From contig OZ244213.1 of NCBI GenBank assembly GCA_965216905.1, positions 248,001 through 312,000 of the forward strand: 64,000 nt of DNA, read 5' to 3'. The translations under genes and the position numbers were made by a program. The notes beneath the pieces are model-generated. The model worked only from the letters and a program-made list of their open reading frames with translations. It had not been told where the DNA came from and ran no database searches. Below are positions 53,040 to 63,400 of the stretch, piece after piece. Numbering within the stretch: the first letter of the stretch is position 1; every line of letters begins with the position of its first letter. The DNA is from G965216905 sp965216905. Its GTDB lineage: Bacteria; Actinomycetota; Acidimicrobiia; Spongiisociales; ZC4RG35.

Positions 53040-54650
53040 GTGTTCGGGATAGAGATCACGTTTCTCACCGGACGGTACGTGGCGACCCGACATCATGATC
53101 GGGCACGACCCGAGTGGCCTCCGCATCCGGCCCGCCTGTACTCGGCCTTGGTGGCGACCTGGTCCGACGATGGTGCCCGAGAGGACGAGCGGGCAATGCT
53201 GTCCTGGCTCGAGACTCTTGGTCCACCCGATGTGACCGCGTCGAACGCCAACCCACGCCGAACGGTGACACATTTCGTGCCGATCAACGACGCTGCGGTC
53301 ATCGGCGCGGGTTGGTACACACGGCGATCAGCCAGCGTTGCCACCGCGATCAAGGATCTGACCGATAGACCCGACGCAGGCTCGAAGGCGGTGGCCCGAG
53401 TGGCAAGACTGCGAGCCGTCGATTCGCAGATCACCGAGGTCGGGAGGACACCACCTTCGGCCGCGCTCGAGTTGTTGCCGTTCGGGCGACCGAAGCAGCC
53501 GAGGATGTATCCGTCGGTGACTCCGACAGACCCAACGGTGGTGTTCACTTGGTCCGAACCGATCGACGACCAACAGGCTCGCCTTCTCGATGCCCTGCTG
53601 GCGAGGGTGACGCGCCTCGGCCATTCGTCGAGCCTCGTGTCGTGCCGTCTCCTCGATGATCCGCCCGCACCGACCCTCACCCCGGGGCCTGGTCCTGACA
53701 CGCTGAGGTGGGTTGCACCTGGCCAACTCGACGCACTCGAGGAGCTGTTCGAGCGCCACCAGGGAAGCCGACCGCGGAGTCTGCCGGCGACCGAGTACCG
53801 CTATCGCGACGCATCGGCCAACGACTCCACCGCCCCCGAGCTGAGCAATCTGGCCGGGGCGGTCGTCCTGTTCGAACTGGCTTCCCAGCATCGTCGTATG
53901 GCGCCGATGAGCACCACGACGCTGACTCGCGCCCTCAGGGAGGCCGTCTTCTCCTATGCAGACGATCCCCTCCCCGAAGGGCTCACCGGCCACCGGGCTT
54001 CGGGCGAACCGTCGACGTCTCCCCACATGGCCGTATTGGCGCTTCCTTATGTCGGGTCGGCATACGCCGATGGCCGAATCAAGGGGCTTGCGGTCGTCCT
54101 GCCCTCGGCCGCTGGCGCTGAAGCGGCCAAGGCTGCCTATCGGGGGATCGGCGCCTGGGAGGCCGAAGGTGAACTGGTCCTGACGCTCGGGCGGCACGGT
54201 CGTGCGCGACTTCGAAGAGTGCTGGGGCGTTCCGAGTTGCAGACCCTCGCCTGGACACGCTGGATCGGCCCGGCTCGGACGTGGAGTTCGGTGACGCCCA
54301 TTGCCCTGCCTTCGTATCCGGGCAAGCTCCGAGGTGCAGGACCGACCTCGACCAAGCGAGCGTGGGAACGGGCCGAGCGGGCAGTAGCGGACGCCTGTGT
54401 CCATCTCGGGTTGCCCGCACCTACCTATGTGCACGTCTCATACGAGCCCCAGATCGTCGGAGCGGTGGCCGCCCCCCGTTACCCGGCGTTCCACCAGCGT
54501 TCCGACGGCGGAAAACGCGCCCCTCGCCCGCTGGTCCACGCCACGGTCCAATTCTCGGTCGATGTGGCAGGACCGGTGGTGTTGGGAAGTGGACGCTACT
54601 TCGGATTGGGCCTGATGGCCCCCGTGCGAGGTGGAGACGCCAATGCCTGA
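53040..54650 (+). CDS. csb2: Csb2, Cas5-Cas6-type fusion protein of type I-G CRISPR
   Basis: A 536-residue GSU0054-family protein. In type I-G systems this single protein serves as Cas5 (5' handle binding) and Cas6 (repeat cleavage), so no separate cas6 is needed. The N-terminus FGIEITFLTGRYVATRHHDR and PPHPARLYSALVATW are typical. The C-terminal glycine-rich loop GSGRYFGLGLM is the RAMP-type RNA-binding element. Histidines that could act in cleavage include those at the N-terminal RHHDR and in the last third. The start is GTG at 53040, four bases after csb1; the stop overlaps the cas3 start. Confidence 0.9.
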   Translation: MFGIEITFLTGRYVATRHHDRARPEWPPHPARLYSALVATWSDDGAREDERAMLSWLETLGPPDVTASNANPRRTVTHFVPINDAAVIGAGWYTRRSASVATAIKDLTDRPDAGSKAVARVARLRAVDSQITEVGRTPPSAALELLPFGRPKQPRMYPSVTPTDPTVVFTWSEPIDDQQARLLDALLARVTRLGHSSSLVSCRLLDDPPAPTLTPGPGPDTLRWVAPGQLDALEELFERHQGSRPRSLPATEYRYRDASANDSTAPELSNLAGAVVLFELASQHRRMAPMSTTTLTRALREAVFSYADDPLPEGLTGHRASGEPSTSPHMAVLALPYVGSAYADGRIKGLAVVLPSAAGAEAAKAAYRGIGAWEAEGELVLTLGRHGRARLRRVLGRSELQTLAWTRWIGPARTWSSVTPIALPSYPGKLRGAGPTSTKRAWERAERAVADACVHLGLPAPTYVHVSYEPQIVGAVAAPRYPAFHQRSDGGKRAPRPLVHATVQFSVDVAGPVVLGSGRYFGLGLMAPVRGGDANA

Positions 54651-57405
54651 CCTCGGCGTCGCAGACTTCGAGACCTTCTTCGCCGCGGTCCACGGGCACG
54701 CTCCGTTCCCGTGGCAATCGCGCCTGATGGAGCGAGTCTTCGATGAGGGATGGCCTGCCGTTATCGACCTTCCCACCGGGGTGGGCAAGACAGCTTCACT
54801 CGATATCGCCGTGTTCTGCATGGCGCTCGACCCGAACCGGTTTCCTCGTCGGGTGTTCTTCGTCGTCGATCGACGGCTCATCGTCGATCAGGTGTATGAA
54901 CGCGCGCACCGGATCAGCGAGGCCCTCGAGACCGGAGAGGGTGTGGTCGGCGCCGTGGCGGGCCGTCTACGCGAGATCGGTGGGCAGAAGCCGTTGGGCA
55001 CGTCTCGCCTACGAGGCGGTGCGGTCACCGGGCACGACTGGGCCCTGCGGCCCGATCGACCGTGGGTCGTCGTGTCGACCGTTGACTTGTTCGGATCGCG
55101 GCTGCTGTTCCGGGGCTACGGCACCACCGAGCGGATGCGGCCAATCCATGCCGGCTTGGCCGGAAACGACGCCCTGGTGATTCTCGACGAGGTCCACCTT
55201 TCTCAGCCGTTCGCCGAGACGCTCCGGGCGGTTCGCCCTCCGGGTTCGGAGCCTCTGTCGACCCGGTGGTCGGTGGTAGAGATGTCCGCCACCGCCACAA
55301 CCCATTCCGACCCATTCGTTCTGCTGCCCACCGACCTCGACGCCAGTCGCGAGCTGAAACGAAGGGTGTCGGCAATCAAACAGGTGTCATTGGTCGAGAT
55401 CGGCCGTGCCCGCCAGCCGGCCCACGAGGCGATCCCGATCGCCGTCCGATCGCTGCTGGACGAGATCCCCGACGAAGCGCGGGCCGTCGGGATCGTCGTC
55501 AACCGCGTTCGGACGGCCCGCCTCGTGCACGACGCGCTCCTCTCGGCCGGGCACCACTCGACCCTCCTCACCGGGCGGATGCGTCCGATCGACCGTGCGG
55601 ATGTCCTCGGGAACCTTGTGGCCGATCTCGACCCGGACAATCCGGCGACCGACCGCCGTTTCGTGGTGGCCACCCAATCGATCGAGGTAGGGGCCGATTT
55701 CAGCTTCGACTCGATGATCACCGAGTGCGCCCCCATCGATTCGCTGCGACAGCGTTTGGGTCGCCTCGATCGTCGAGGCACCTGCGCCGACCGACTCGGC
55801 GGACCTGCGCGCGCCTGGATTCTCGGGGTGTCGTCGGACCTGAAGGCCAAGCTGCCCGATCCGGTGTATGGCGACGCCCTGAAGAACACTTGGAACGAGC
55901 TGTCGGCGCGCCACGGCAGCGACGTGTTCGATGGAGGGCCGCTCGAACTGACCGGCTTTCCTCCCGCGTGCCTGGCACCGCGCCGGACTGCACCGCTCGT
56001 GTTGCGGTCCCATCGTGACGCATGGGTCCAAACCAATCCCGAGCCGCAGGTTCAGCCCGACATCGCCCCGTTCCTCCATGGCATGGCTGCCGAGCCCGAC
56101 GCCGATGTCTCGCTCATCTGGCGGTTCGATCGATCTGATGACACCTTGAGGCTGTGCCCACCGCGGCCTGCCGAGGCTCTTCCCGTACCGACTTCTGCTG
56201 CGAAAGCTTGGCTCGCTACGGGCGCAGAAGCTGCGGTCGCCGACATCGACACGGTGGAGACTGACGACGTCGAAGGGGCGGATGTACAGGTCGATGTTTG
56301 GAACCGCACGAAGCGGGCGGTGGTCCTCACAGATCTCGCCAACCTCCAGCCGGGTGACATCGTGCTCGTGGCCCCGATGAGGGGCGGCCTGGCGTCCGGG
56401 AACTGGGCTCCGGAGGCGAGCGATCCGGTTTCCGACATCGGTGACATCGCTCAGTGGGAGTACAGGCGCCGCATAACGCTTCGACTCGACCCAAGGTTGG
56501 TGCCGGGCGCCCCGGTGCCAGCAGCGGGGGTCGAGGCAGCACCGACCGGTGTTGATGAAAACCGGACACTCCTACCGGTCGACGGTGCGGACCGACCGGC
56601 CCGCGACCACATCCGGGCCTTCCTGGACCAACTGGCCGAGAGAAGTGACCCGCATGGTGCGATCGCCAAGGCACTCTCGACAACTGCGTACCTGACTCAC
56701 CTTCTGGGTGAGCGGCCGGATCAGTACTGGATACTCACGTCGAAGGATCATGTCGACGAAGGGACCTTCGACGGCTCTGATGAGGCACAGAGCGTCCTCA
56801 CGGCCGTTGCGACGACGCTGGCCAGCCACCACGACGGCGTCGGCTCCAGAGCGAGGACCTACGCGACGCGAACGCGACTACCTGCCGAGGTATGCGACGA
56901 CATCGAACTGGCCGGTCGCCTCCATGACCTGGGCAAGCTCGATCCTCGATTCCAACGGATGTTGACCGGAGGTGACCCGGTCCGACTCGCCATGCGGTCG
57001 GAGCCCCTGGCCAAATCTGCGCCCGGAACCCCTCTGGTCCCGCTCGATCCGGCCGGGGCAAGACACGAGAACTTGAGTGTTGCCCTCGTGCAGTCAAGTC
57101 CTGAACTCTCGAGGCGCGCCCACGATCTCGATCTTGTCCTCCACCTCATCGCATCACATCACGGGTTCGGACGGCCGCTCCCCCACGTGGTCCGCGATCC
57201 CTCCCCGGTCTCGGTCAAACACAGGTACGACGGCTTCGAGCTGCACGCCTCCACTCCGCAGGGCGATACGTCGTTCGCGATCGACTCGGCCGACCGCTTC
57301 TGGCGGCTGGTGCGTCGCTACGGACACTATGGCCTCGCCTGGCTGGAAACCATTCTTCGTCTTGCCGACCACTGCGAGAGCGCACATCCCGGCGGTGACC
57401 ACTGA
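54643..57405 (+). CDS. cas3: Cas3 helicase-nuclease with C-terminal HD domain
   Basis: A 920-residue Cas3. The superfamily 2 helicase comes first: Walker A LPTGVGKTASLD (near residue 46), DEVH box in VILDEVHLSQPF (near 182), motif III SATATT, and motif VI in ATQSIEVGADFSFD ... RQRLGRLDRRG. The HD nuclease is C-terminal, with LAGRLHDLGKLD (His761-Asp762) and LIASHHGFGRPLP near 840. This helicase-then-HD order is the reverse of most Cas3 proteins and is characteristic of type I-G/I-U. ATG at 54643, with GGTGGAG upstream, is preferred to GTG at 54631. It overlaps csb2 by eight bases and the next gene by one (TGATG). Confidence 0.92.
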   Translation: MPDLGVADFETFFAAVHGHAPFPWQSRLMERVFDEGWPAVIDLPTGVGKTASLDIAVFCMALDPNRFPRRVFFVVDRRLIVDQVYERAHRISEALETGEGVVGAVAGRLREIGGQKPLGTSRLRGGAVTGHDWALRPDRPWVVVSTVDLFGSRLLFRGYGTTERMRPIHAGLAGNDALVILDEVHLSQPFAETLRAVRPPGSEPLSTRWSVVEMSATATTHSDPFVLLPTDLDASRELKRRVSAIKQVSLVEIGRARQPAHEAIPIAVRSLLDEIPDEARAVGIVVNRVRTARLVHDALLSAGHHSTLLTGRMRPIDRADVLGNLVADLDPDNPATDRRFVVATQSIEVGADFSFDSMITECAPIDSLRQRLGRLDRRGTCADRLGGPARAWILGVSSDLKAKLPDPVYGDALKNTWNELSARHGSDVFDGGPLELTGFPPACLAPRRTAPLVLRSHRDAWVQTNPEPQVQPDIAPFLHGMAAEPDADVSLIWRFDRSDDTLRLCPPRPAEALPVPTSAAKAWLATGAEAAVADIDTVETDDVEGADVQVDVWNRTKRAVVLTDLANLQPGDIVLVAPMRGGLASGNWAPEASDPVSDIGDIAQWEYRRRITLRLDPRLVPGAPVPAAGVEAAPTGVDENRTLLPVDGADRPARDHIRAFLDQLAERSDPHGAIAKALSTTAYLTHLLGERPDQYWILTSKDHVDEGTFDGSDEAQSVLTAVATTLASHHDGVGSRARTYATRTRLPAEVCDDIELAGRLHDLGKLDPRFQRMLTGGDPVRLAMRSEPLAKSAPGTPLVPLDPAGARHENLSVALVQSSPELSRRAHDLDLVLHLIASHHGFGRPLPHVVRDPSPVSVKHRYDGFELHASTPQGDTSFAIDSADRFWRLVRRYGHYGLAWLETILRLADHCESAHPGGDH

Positions 57406-58292
57406 TGTCCACGGAACTGCGAGGACTCCACGCGACCAATCCCCTGGGGTTCATGGCGGCGGTTGGGCTGCAGGCTCTGTGCGGAGAGCAAGAACTCGAT
57501 CTGGGGCTGAGCTGGACACGCGAAGTGATTCCCCGAGCGATGGTCACGGGAGCGCCCGACGTTCGGGAACTGGCCGAGGTGGCGCACCGCGCGGCACAAG
57601 CCTGGCGTACGAGCCCGGCGCTGGATCCTTCACTTGGGGGCGAGGATCTCAAGCTCAAACCGGCTCAGATCCGGCGCTATCTGGACGCCTGCCAAAGCAA
57701 CACGCCCGGCAACACACTTGCGTCGGTACTGGTGGCGGAAGGCAGCCTGGATCGCTCCGGTAAGGCCAAACCTTCCGATCTCTACTTCACCGCGGGACAG
57801 CAACGCTTTCTTCGAGTGTGTCAGGAGGTCCTCGACGGAGTCGGCGTCGACGACCTCGTGCAGGCGCTGGTCGGCCCGTGGCGGTACGAGAGCACGCTCA
57901 AGTCGCTCATGTGGGATGTCACGGACGACGCCAACTACGCACTTGCCGCAAGCGACCCCGCCAGGGAGAAGAAACGCACCAACCCCGGCGCCGAAGTGCT
58001 GGGGCTAGCCGGCTTGACGCGGTTTCCGGTCTTCTCGGGACCGGATCGCACCCTCACGACGGCCTGTGGGGGTGGTTGGAAGACTGGGGGATTCCTCCGA
58101 TGGCCGATCTGGCACCATCCGGCTGGAGCGGGCGCCGTCGGCAGCATGATCCAGCACGTACCCATCGAAGAGGATCCACCGTCGACGGTATCGGGATGGG
58201 GGATTGCTCGCGTGTATGAGTGCGCCATTCGGCGCGCCGAGCAAGGTGGCTACGGCTCGTTCGCCCCGACGCGGATCGTGTGGTCCGAATGA
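57405..58292 (+). CDS. Small Cas8-like subunit of type I-G CRISPR (Cas8u/Cas8g)
   Basis: A 295-residue protein in the position of the Cascade large subunit, beginning ELRGLHATNPLGFMAAVGLQALC. This start is typical of the type I-U/I-G protein annotated as Cas8u2, Csb3 or 'Cas3-extension' family. KWDVTDDANYALAASDP-like and LGLAGLTRFPVF segments follow, with the C-terminal SGWGIARVYECAIRRA. It is much shorter than ordinary Cas8 proteins. By position it should contact the PAM and recruit Cas3. The ATG shares one base with the cas3 stop, and its own stop overlaps cas4-cas1 (ATGA). Confidence 0.78.
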   Translation: MSTELRGLHATNPLGFMAAVGLQALCGEQELDLGLSWTREVIPRAMVTGAPDVRELAEVAHRAAQAWRTSPALDPSLGGEDLKLKPAQIRRYLDACQSNTPGNTLASVLVAEGSLDRSGKAKPSDLYFTAGQQRFLRVCQEVLDGVGVDDLVQALVGPWRYESTLKSLMWDVTDDANYALAASDPAREKKRTNPGAEVLGLAGLTRFPVFSGPDRTLTTACGGGWKTGGFLRWPIWHHPAGAGAVGSMIQHVPIEEDPPSTVSGWGIARVYECAIRRAEQGGYGSFAPTRIVWSE

Positions 58293-59944
58293 CGACCGCG
58301 ATCCGGGACCTGCCTGAGTTCGTGCCGGCGCGGATGGTCAACGAGTTCGACTACTGCCCGCGGCTGTTCTACCTCGAGTGGGTGCAAGCTCGATTCGAGG
58401 ACAATCCCGACACCGTCGACGGTAGGTATCAGCATCGCGCCGTCGATCGGGGCGGTGGCCGAATCGACGAACCCGGGGCCGAGACCCCGATGACCCGCGC
58501 CCGGTCGGTGCTTATCAGCTCCGATCGGCTCGGCCTGATCGCCAAAGCTGACATCTTGGAAGCGGAGGGCGATCGAGTCGTTCCGGTAGAGGTCAAGCGG
58601 GGCGCCAAGCCGGACCACGCTCCGGCGTGGCAACCCGAGTTGATCCAGCTATGCGTGATCGGGCTGATCCTCCGCGACAACGGCTACCACGTCGACCGGG
58701 GCGAGATCTTCTTCGGCCAGACGCGCGAGCGTGTCGAGGTCGATTTCACCCCTGAGCTCGAAGCGTTGACGCTCGACACTGTCGATCGCCTCCGCGAGAC
58801 CGCCCAACTCCCGGATCCCCCTCCGCCACTGGTCGACAGTCCGAAATGTCCACGCTGTTCGCTGGTCGGAATCTGCCTGCCCGACGAGACCAACCAGCTC
58901 GCCGGCCGCTCCAACCGCGCCACTCGTCGGCTGACTCCGAGAGACTCGGCCGCCCGGCCCCTCTACATCACTGAGCAAGGAGCGTCCCTCGGCGTGCGCT
59001 CCGGCCGAGCCGTTGTCTCCCGCCACGGCGAATCGATCAGCGAGGCGCGGATGATCGACGTGTCGCAGGTGTCGGTGTACGGCAACGTTCAGATCTCCGC
59101 TCAATTCATGCGAGCCGCGTTCCGAAAGCAGATCCCGGTGTGCTGGTTCAGCTACGGAGGCTGGTTCCAGGGCATCGCCGAAGGACTTCCTTCGAAACAC
59201 GTCGAACTGCGTCGTCGCCAGGTGGCGACTGCGTCTCAATCCGGATTGCCCGTCGCCTGCAGAATGATCGAGGGAAAGATCCGCAACAGTCGGACCTTCC
59301 TCCGTCGCAACTCCGACCGGGAGGCAACGGAGCCGGCGATCAAACAGCTCAAAGACCTCGCAGTCGACGCCGCTTCGGCAGGCTCCATCGAGTCGCTCCT
59401 CGGGATCGAGGGGACCGCCGCACGCATCTACTTCTCTCAGTTCTCAGGTCTGATCAAGACGTCCACGAAGGACACATTCGACTTCAACGGACGCAACCGC
59501 CGTCCGCCACGCGACCCGATCAACTGCCTCCTTTCGTACGCCTATTCGCTGTTGGTCAAGGACCTCACAGCAACGGCGATCGGCGTCGGTCTCGATCCCT
59601 ATCTGGGCGTGTATCACCGCCCGAGGTTCGGTCGTCCTGCCCTTGCACTGGACCTCGCCGAGGAGTTCCGTCCCCTCATCGCAGAGTCGGTGGTGGTCGG
59701 CGCAATCAACAACGGCGAGGTCCGGTCCAGCGACTTTCTCATGAGGGCCCAGGGTGTGGCATTGACGAACAAGGGTCGCAAGCGCTTCATCGGCGCATAC
59801 GAGAGACGCATGGACCACGAGGTGACCCACCCCACCTACAAATACCGCATCACCTATCGACGCGTCCTCGAGGTGCAGGCCCGAGTTCTCGCCGCCTACC
59901 TGCTAGGCGAGATCCCCGACTACGTGCCCTTCACGACCCGGTGA
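58289..59944 (+). CDS. cas4-cas1: Cas4-Cas1 fusion integrase/nuclease
   Basis: A 551-residue fusion. Residues 1-210 are Cas4: the first cluster cysteine in NEFDYCPRLFYLEW, the RecB nuclease core VVPVEVKRGAKPDHAPAWQPELIQLC, and the remaining cysteines in CPRCSLVGIC, which would hold an Fe-S cluster. Residues 225-551 are Cas1: PLYITEQGASLGVRSG at the N-terminus, then metal ligands Glu in GIEG (about 373), His443 in YLGVYH, and acidic residues in LDLAEEF (455-459). Together they trim PAM-containing prespacers and integrate them at the leader end. The gene overlaps the cas8-like gene by ATGA and is followed by cas2 after four bases. Confidence 0.93.
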   Translation: MTTAIRDLPEFVPARMVNEFDYCPRLFYLEWVQARFEDNPDTVDGRYQHRAVDRGGGRIDEPGAETPMTRARSVLISSDRLGLIAKADILEAEGDRVVPVEVKRGAKPDHAPAWQPELIQLCVIGLILRDNGYHVDRGEIFFGQTRERVEVDFTPELEALTLDTVDRLRETAQLPDPPPPLVDSPKCPRCSLVGICLPDETNQLAGRSNRATRRLTPRDSAARPLYITEQGASLGVRSGRAVVSRHGESISEARMIDVSQVSVYGNVQISAQFMRAAFRKQIPVCWFSYGGWFQGIAEGLPSKHVELRRRQVATASQSGLPVACRMIEGKIRNSRTFLRRNSDREATEPAIKQLKDLAVDAASAGSIESLLGIEGTAARIYFSQFSGLIKTSTKDTFDFNGRNRRPPRDPINCLLSYAYSLLVKDLTATAIGVGLDPYLGVYHRPRFGRPALALDLAEEFRPLIAESVVVGAINNGEVRSSDFLMRAQGVALTNKGRKRFIGAYERRMDHEVTHPTYKYRITYRRVLEVQARVLAAYLLGEIPDYVPFTTR

Positions 59945-59948
59945 TTCG

Positions 59949-60245
59949 ATGTCGGGTCGAAATCGCTACATCGTCGCCTACGACATCCGAGACGACCGTC
60001 GTCTCCGCCGCGTTCACAAGACCATGAAGGAGTACGGCTGGCCCATGCAATACTCCGTCTTCATCTGCGACCTCGACTCAATGGAGCTGATTGCGATGCG
60101 GACTGACCTGGGCGTCATCATCCACCACGGTGTCGACTCGATCGCCGTCATCGACCTGGGTCCCCCCGCCAACCGGGGTCGCGACTGCTTTTCGTTCATG
60201 GGCCTCGCTCCCCAACTTCCCACATCCGGACCGGTGATCATCTGA
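59949..60245 (+). CDS. cas2: Cas2 adaptation protein
   Basis: A 98-residue ferredoxin-like Cas2. The N-terminal strand carries RYIVAYDIRDDRRLRRVHKTM with the conserved aspartate. YGWPMQYSVFICDL and DSIAVIDLGP complete the fold. It forms the bridge between Cas1 dimers in the integrase complex. The ATG lies four bases after the cas4-cas1 stop, and the gene ends 167 bases before the first repeat of the array, confirming the adaptation module at the leader end. Confidence 0.92.
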   Translation: MSGRNRYIVAYDIRDDRRLRRVHKTMKEYGWPMQYSVFICDLDSMELIAMRTDLGVIIHHGVDSIAVIDLGPPANRGRDCFSFMGLAPQLPTSGPVII

Positions 60246-60412
60246 TGCGAGCGCTGCAGTGGCGTGGTGACCCCCGGGGAGCGCTCGCACCTACAACCGC
60301 CTACGATTTCGGCACCTTGACGAATTGAAGAATGACCCCACGGTCACCTCAGATCGGACCGCTCGCAACGGGCCGCGTAACCCCAGCTCAGAAGGGCTAG
60401 AATCTGCGAGCC
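60246..60412 (+). promoter_or_regulatory. CRISPR leader
   Basis: A 167-base stretch between cas2 and the first repeat. It is less GC-rich than its surroundings in the part just before the array (ttgacgaattgaagaatgacc near 60316). It should contain the array promoter and the integration signals used by Cas1-Cas2. The call rests on position; no leader motif was verified. Confidence 0.65.
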
Positions 60413-63400
60413 CTCCGAGGGAGCGTCAGCTCCCTCCTCCATTGCGGCACGGCGGCCTCGGCGACTGCCGGGCCGAATCTGACTCCGAGGGAGCGTCAGC
60501 TCCCTCCTCCATTGCGGCGCAGGTTCGCGGTGGACGGAGGGGCGATGATCGGCGGGCCTCTCCGAGGGAGCGTCAGCTCCCTCCTCCATTGCGGCGATTC
60601 CCGGTCCCGCAACTACCCGACCTGCCGGGCCGACAGCTCCGAGGGAGCGTCAGCTCCCTCCTCCATTGCGGCGGGCGCATGAACGACCAGAGCGGCCAGG
60701 AGTGGTCGCCTCCGAGGGAGCGTCAGCTCCCTCCTCCATTGCGGCTGTGGGGGGTTGAGTTGTTGGGGTGAAGACCGTTGTCGTCCTCCGAGGGAGCGTC
60801 AGCTCCCTCCTCCATTGCGGCCCGTGGAGGGTTGGCTTCTCGTCCGGTCTTGGACGCACTCCGAGGGAGCGTCAGCTCCCTCCTCCATTGCGGCCCGTTG
60901 AACCCTTGTTCGATCTTCTTCCCCCCCTCACCTCCGAGGGAGCGTCAGCTCCCTCCTCCATTGCGGCCCGGCTCGGGGGGTGATCTCGTCCACCCACACG
61001 ACGATCGACTCCGAGGGAGCGTCAGCTCCCTCCTCCATTGCGGCGACGGTGACGTCGGAGTGGTAGCCGACCAGCCCGGAGGCTCCGAGGGAGCGTCAGC
61101 TCCCTCCTCCATTGCGGCATCCTCAACATCAAAGACCATCCGAGGAACGGCAAGATCGCTCCGAGGGAGCGTCAGCTCCCTCCTCCATTGCGGCCGTCGG
61201 GCATTGTCGGTCATGGCGTCGAGCTGGAACTCCGAGGGAGCGTCAGCTCCCTCCTCCATTGCGGCACCGACATGGACCAGGCGGTGACCAACGGAGGGGA
61301 AGCACCTCCGAGGGAGCGTCAGCTCCCTCCTCCATTGCGGCGTGGACCGGCCGGACATCGGATGGTCCCAGCACGCCTACGCCTCCGAGGGAGCGTCAGC
61401 TCCCTCCTCCATTGCGGCGTGGTCGAACCCTCGACCTCTGGTTCAGGCTGACGGCTCCGAGGGAGCGTCAGCTCCCTCCTCCATTGCGGCAAGCAAGAAC
61501 TCTCCAACCTCCCGGCACGCGAACAACTCCGAGGGAGCGTCAGCTCCCTCCTCCATTGCGGCTCCTACACGCGTACACACGCGCGAGGGACCGAAGCTCC
61601 GAGGCTCCGAGGGAGCGTCAGCTCCCTCCTCCATTGCGGCCAGGCCCAGACCGATCCGGGCGGTCCGGTCGACGCCTCCGAGGGAGCGTCAGCTCCCTCC
61701 TCCATTGCGGCCGGTTCCTCGACGCCCACCCCGACTGGGACGACGCCCTCCGAGGGAGCGTCAGCTCCCTCCTCCATTGCGGCGAGATCACCGAGAACGT
61801 GACGCCCAGGTTGGCGGTGCCTCCGAGGGAGCGTCAGCTCCCTCCTCCATTGCGGCAGCAGGGCTGGCAGTTCGACGACCAGTTCCTCCGATCTCCGAGG
61901 GAGCGTCAGCTCCCTCCTCCATTGCGGCTCCACCATTCGCATCCGTACGACCCTGTCGGCCGCCGGCCTCCGAGGGAGCGTCAGCTCCCTCCTCCATTGC
62001 GGCTATTGGTTTGACAGCGTCTTGCTGGGGATGTCGAGACTCCGAGGGAGCGTCAGCTCCCTCCTCCATTGCGGCATGGCAGTGAGGCGGTCGGCGTCGC
62101 GGGTGTCTGCCTCCGAGGGAGCGTCAGCTCCCTCTTCCATTGCGGCACGACACGTCCCTTGCATCGAAAAGGGCCGGCACCTCGAACTCCGAGGGAGCGT
62201 CAGCTCCCTCCTCCATTGCGGCCCGGAAAGCTGTGGGCGACCGACTCGTATCGTGCGCTCCGAGGGAGCGTCAGCTCCCTCCTCCATTGCGGCTGGAACA
62301 CCCGGCCGGATGAAGGGTTGGATTCTTCCGGCCGCTCCGAGGGAGCGTCAGCTCCCTCCTCCATTGCGGCGGGCGTTGCGGTCGTTGACCGCTTCGCCGT
62401 CGATGCCCAGGCTCCGAGGGAGCGTCAGCTCCCTCCTCCATTGCGGCAAGTGGGTTTGGTCGCCGGGCGGCGGGGCGGGGTCGCTCCGAGGGAGCGTCAG
62501 CTCCCTCCTCCATTGCGGCCCGACAACACCCCTGCCAGATAGGCGATCATGCGGTGAGCCTCCGAGGGAGCGTCAGCTCCCTCCTCCATTGCGGCGGTGA
62601 TGAGGGTGCGGACCCTGGTGATCCGCTGCCAGCTCCGAGGGAGCGTCAGCTCCCTCCTCCATTGCGGCCAGAACTGGGCCGTCCGGTCCTGGCGAAGGTC
62701 GTACTCCGAGGGAGCGTCAGCTCCCTCCTCCATTGCGGCTCGGTGTCGTCGTCGACGTTCACCTTGCGCCGATGGGCTCCGAGGGAGCGTCAGCTCCCTC
62801 CTCCATTGCGGCCGAGGCACCGCCGGCGTCGACGACCCCGCCCCGATGCCCTCCGAGGGAGCGTCAGCTCCCTCCTCCATTGCGGCGCAACGCGGCTACT
62901 GGGTGGATCCCACCCCCGACTCTCCCTCCGAGGGAGCGTCAGCTCCCTCCTCCATTGCGGCGCGGAGTTCCGCGACAACTGGTGCAAGGTGGTGGTGGCT
63001 CCGAGGGAGCGTCAGCTCCCTCCTCCATTGCGGCAAGTAGCGCTTGCGCCAGACGCGCACCGACCATGAATAGTGAGCTCCGAGGGAGCGTCAGCTCCCT
63101 CCTCCATTGCGGCCGTCCCGTGAACCGGGCGTACGCTTCCTTGAGCGACTCCGAGGGAGCGTCAGCTCCCTCCTCCATTGCGGCACAGGTGACTGGCGGA
63201 AGGCTCACGACGGGTTGAAGATGACTCCGAGGGAGCGTCAGCTCCCTCCTCCATTGCGGCCAACGATCTCGCGGGTCGGCCGAGTCGACGTTCGGACTCC
63301 GAGGGAGCGTCAGCTCCCTCCTCCATTGCGGCCGACTCACACTCGCCTACGGTGCCAACCCGCTCACCGGCTCCGAGGGAGCGTCAGCTCCCTCCTCCAT

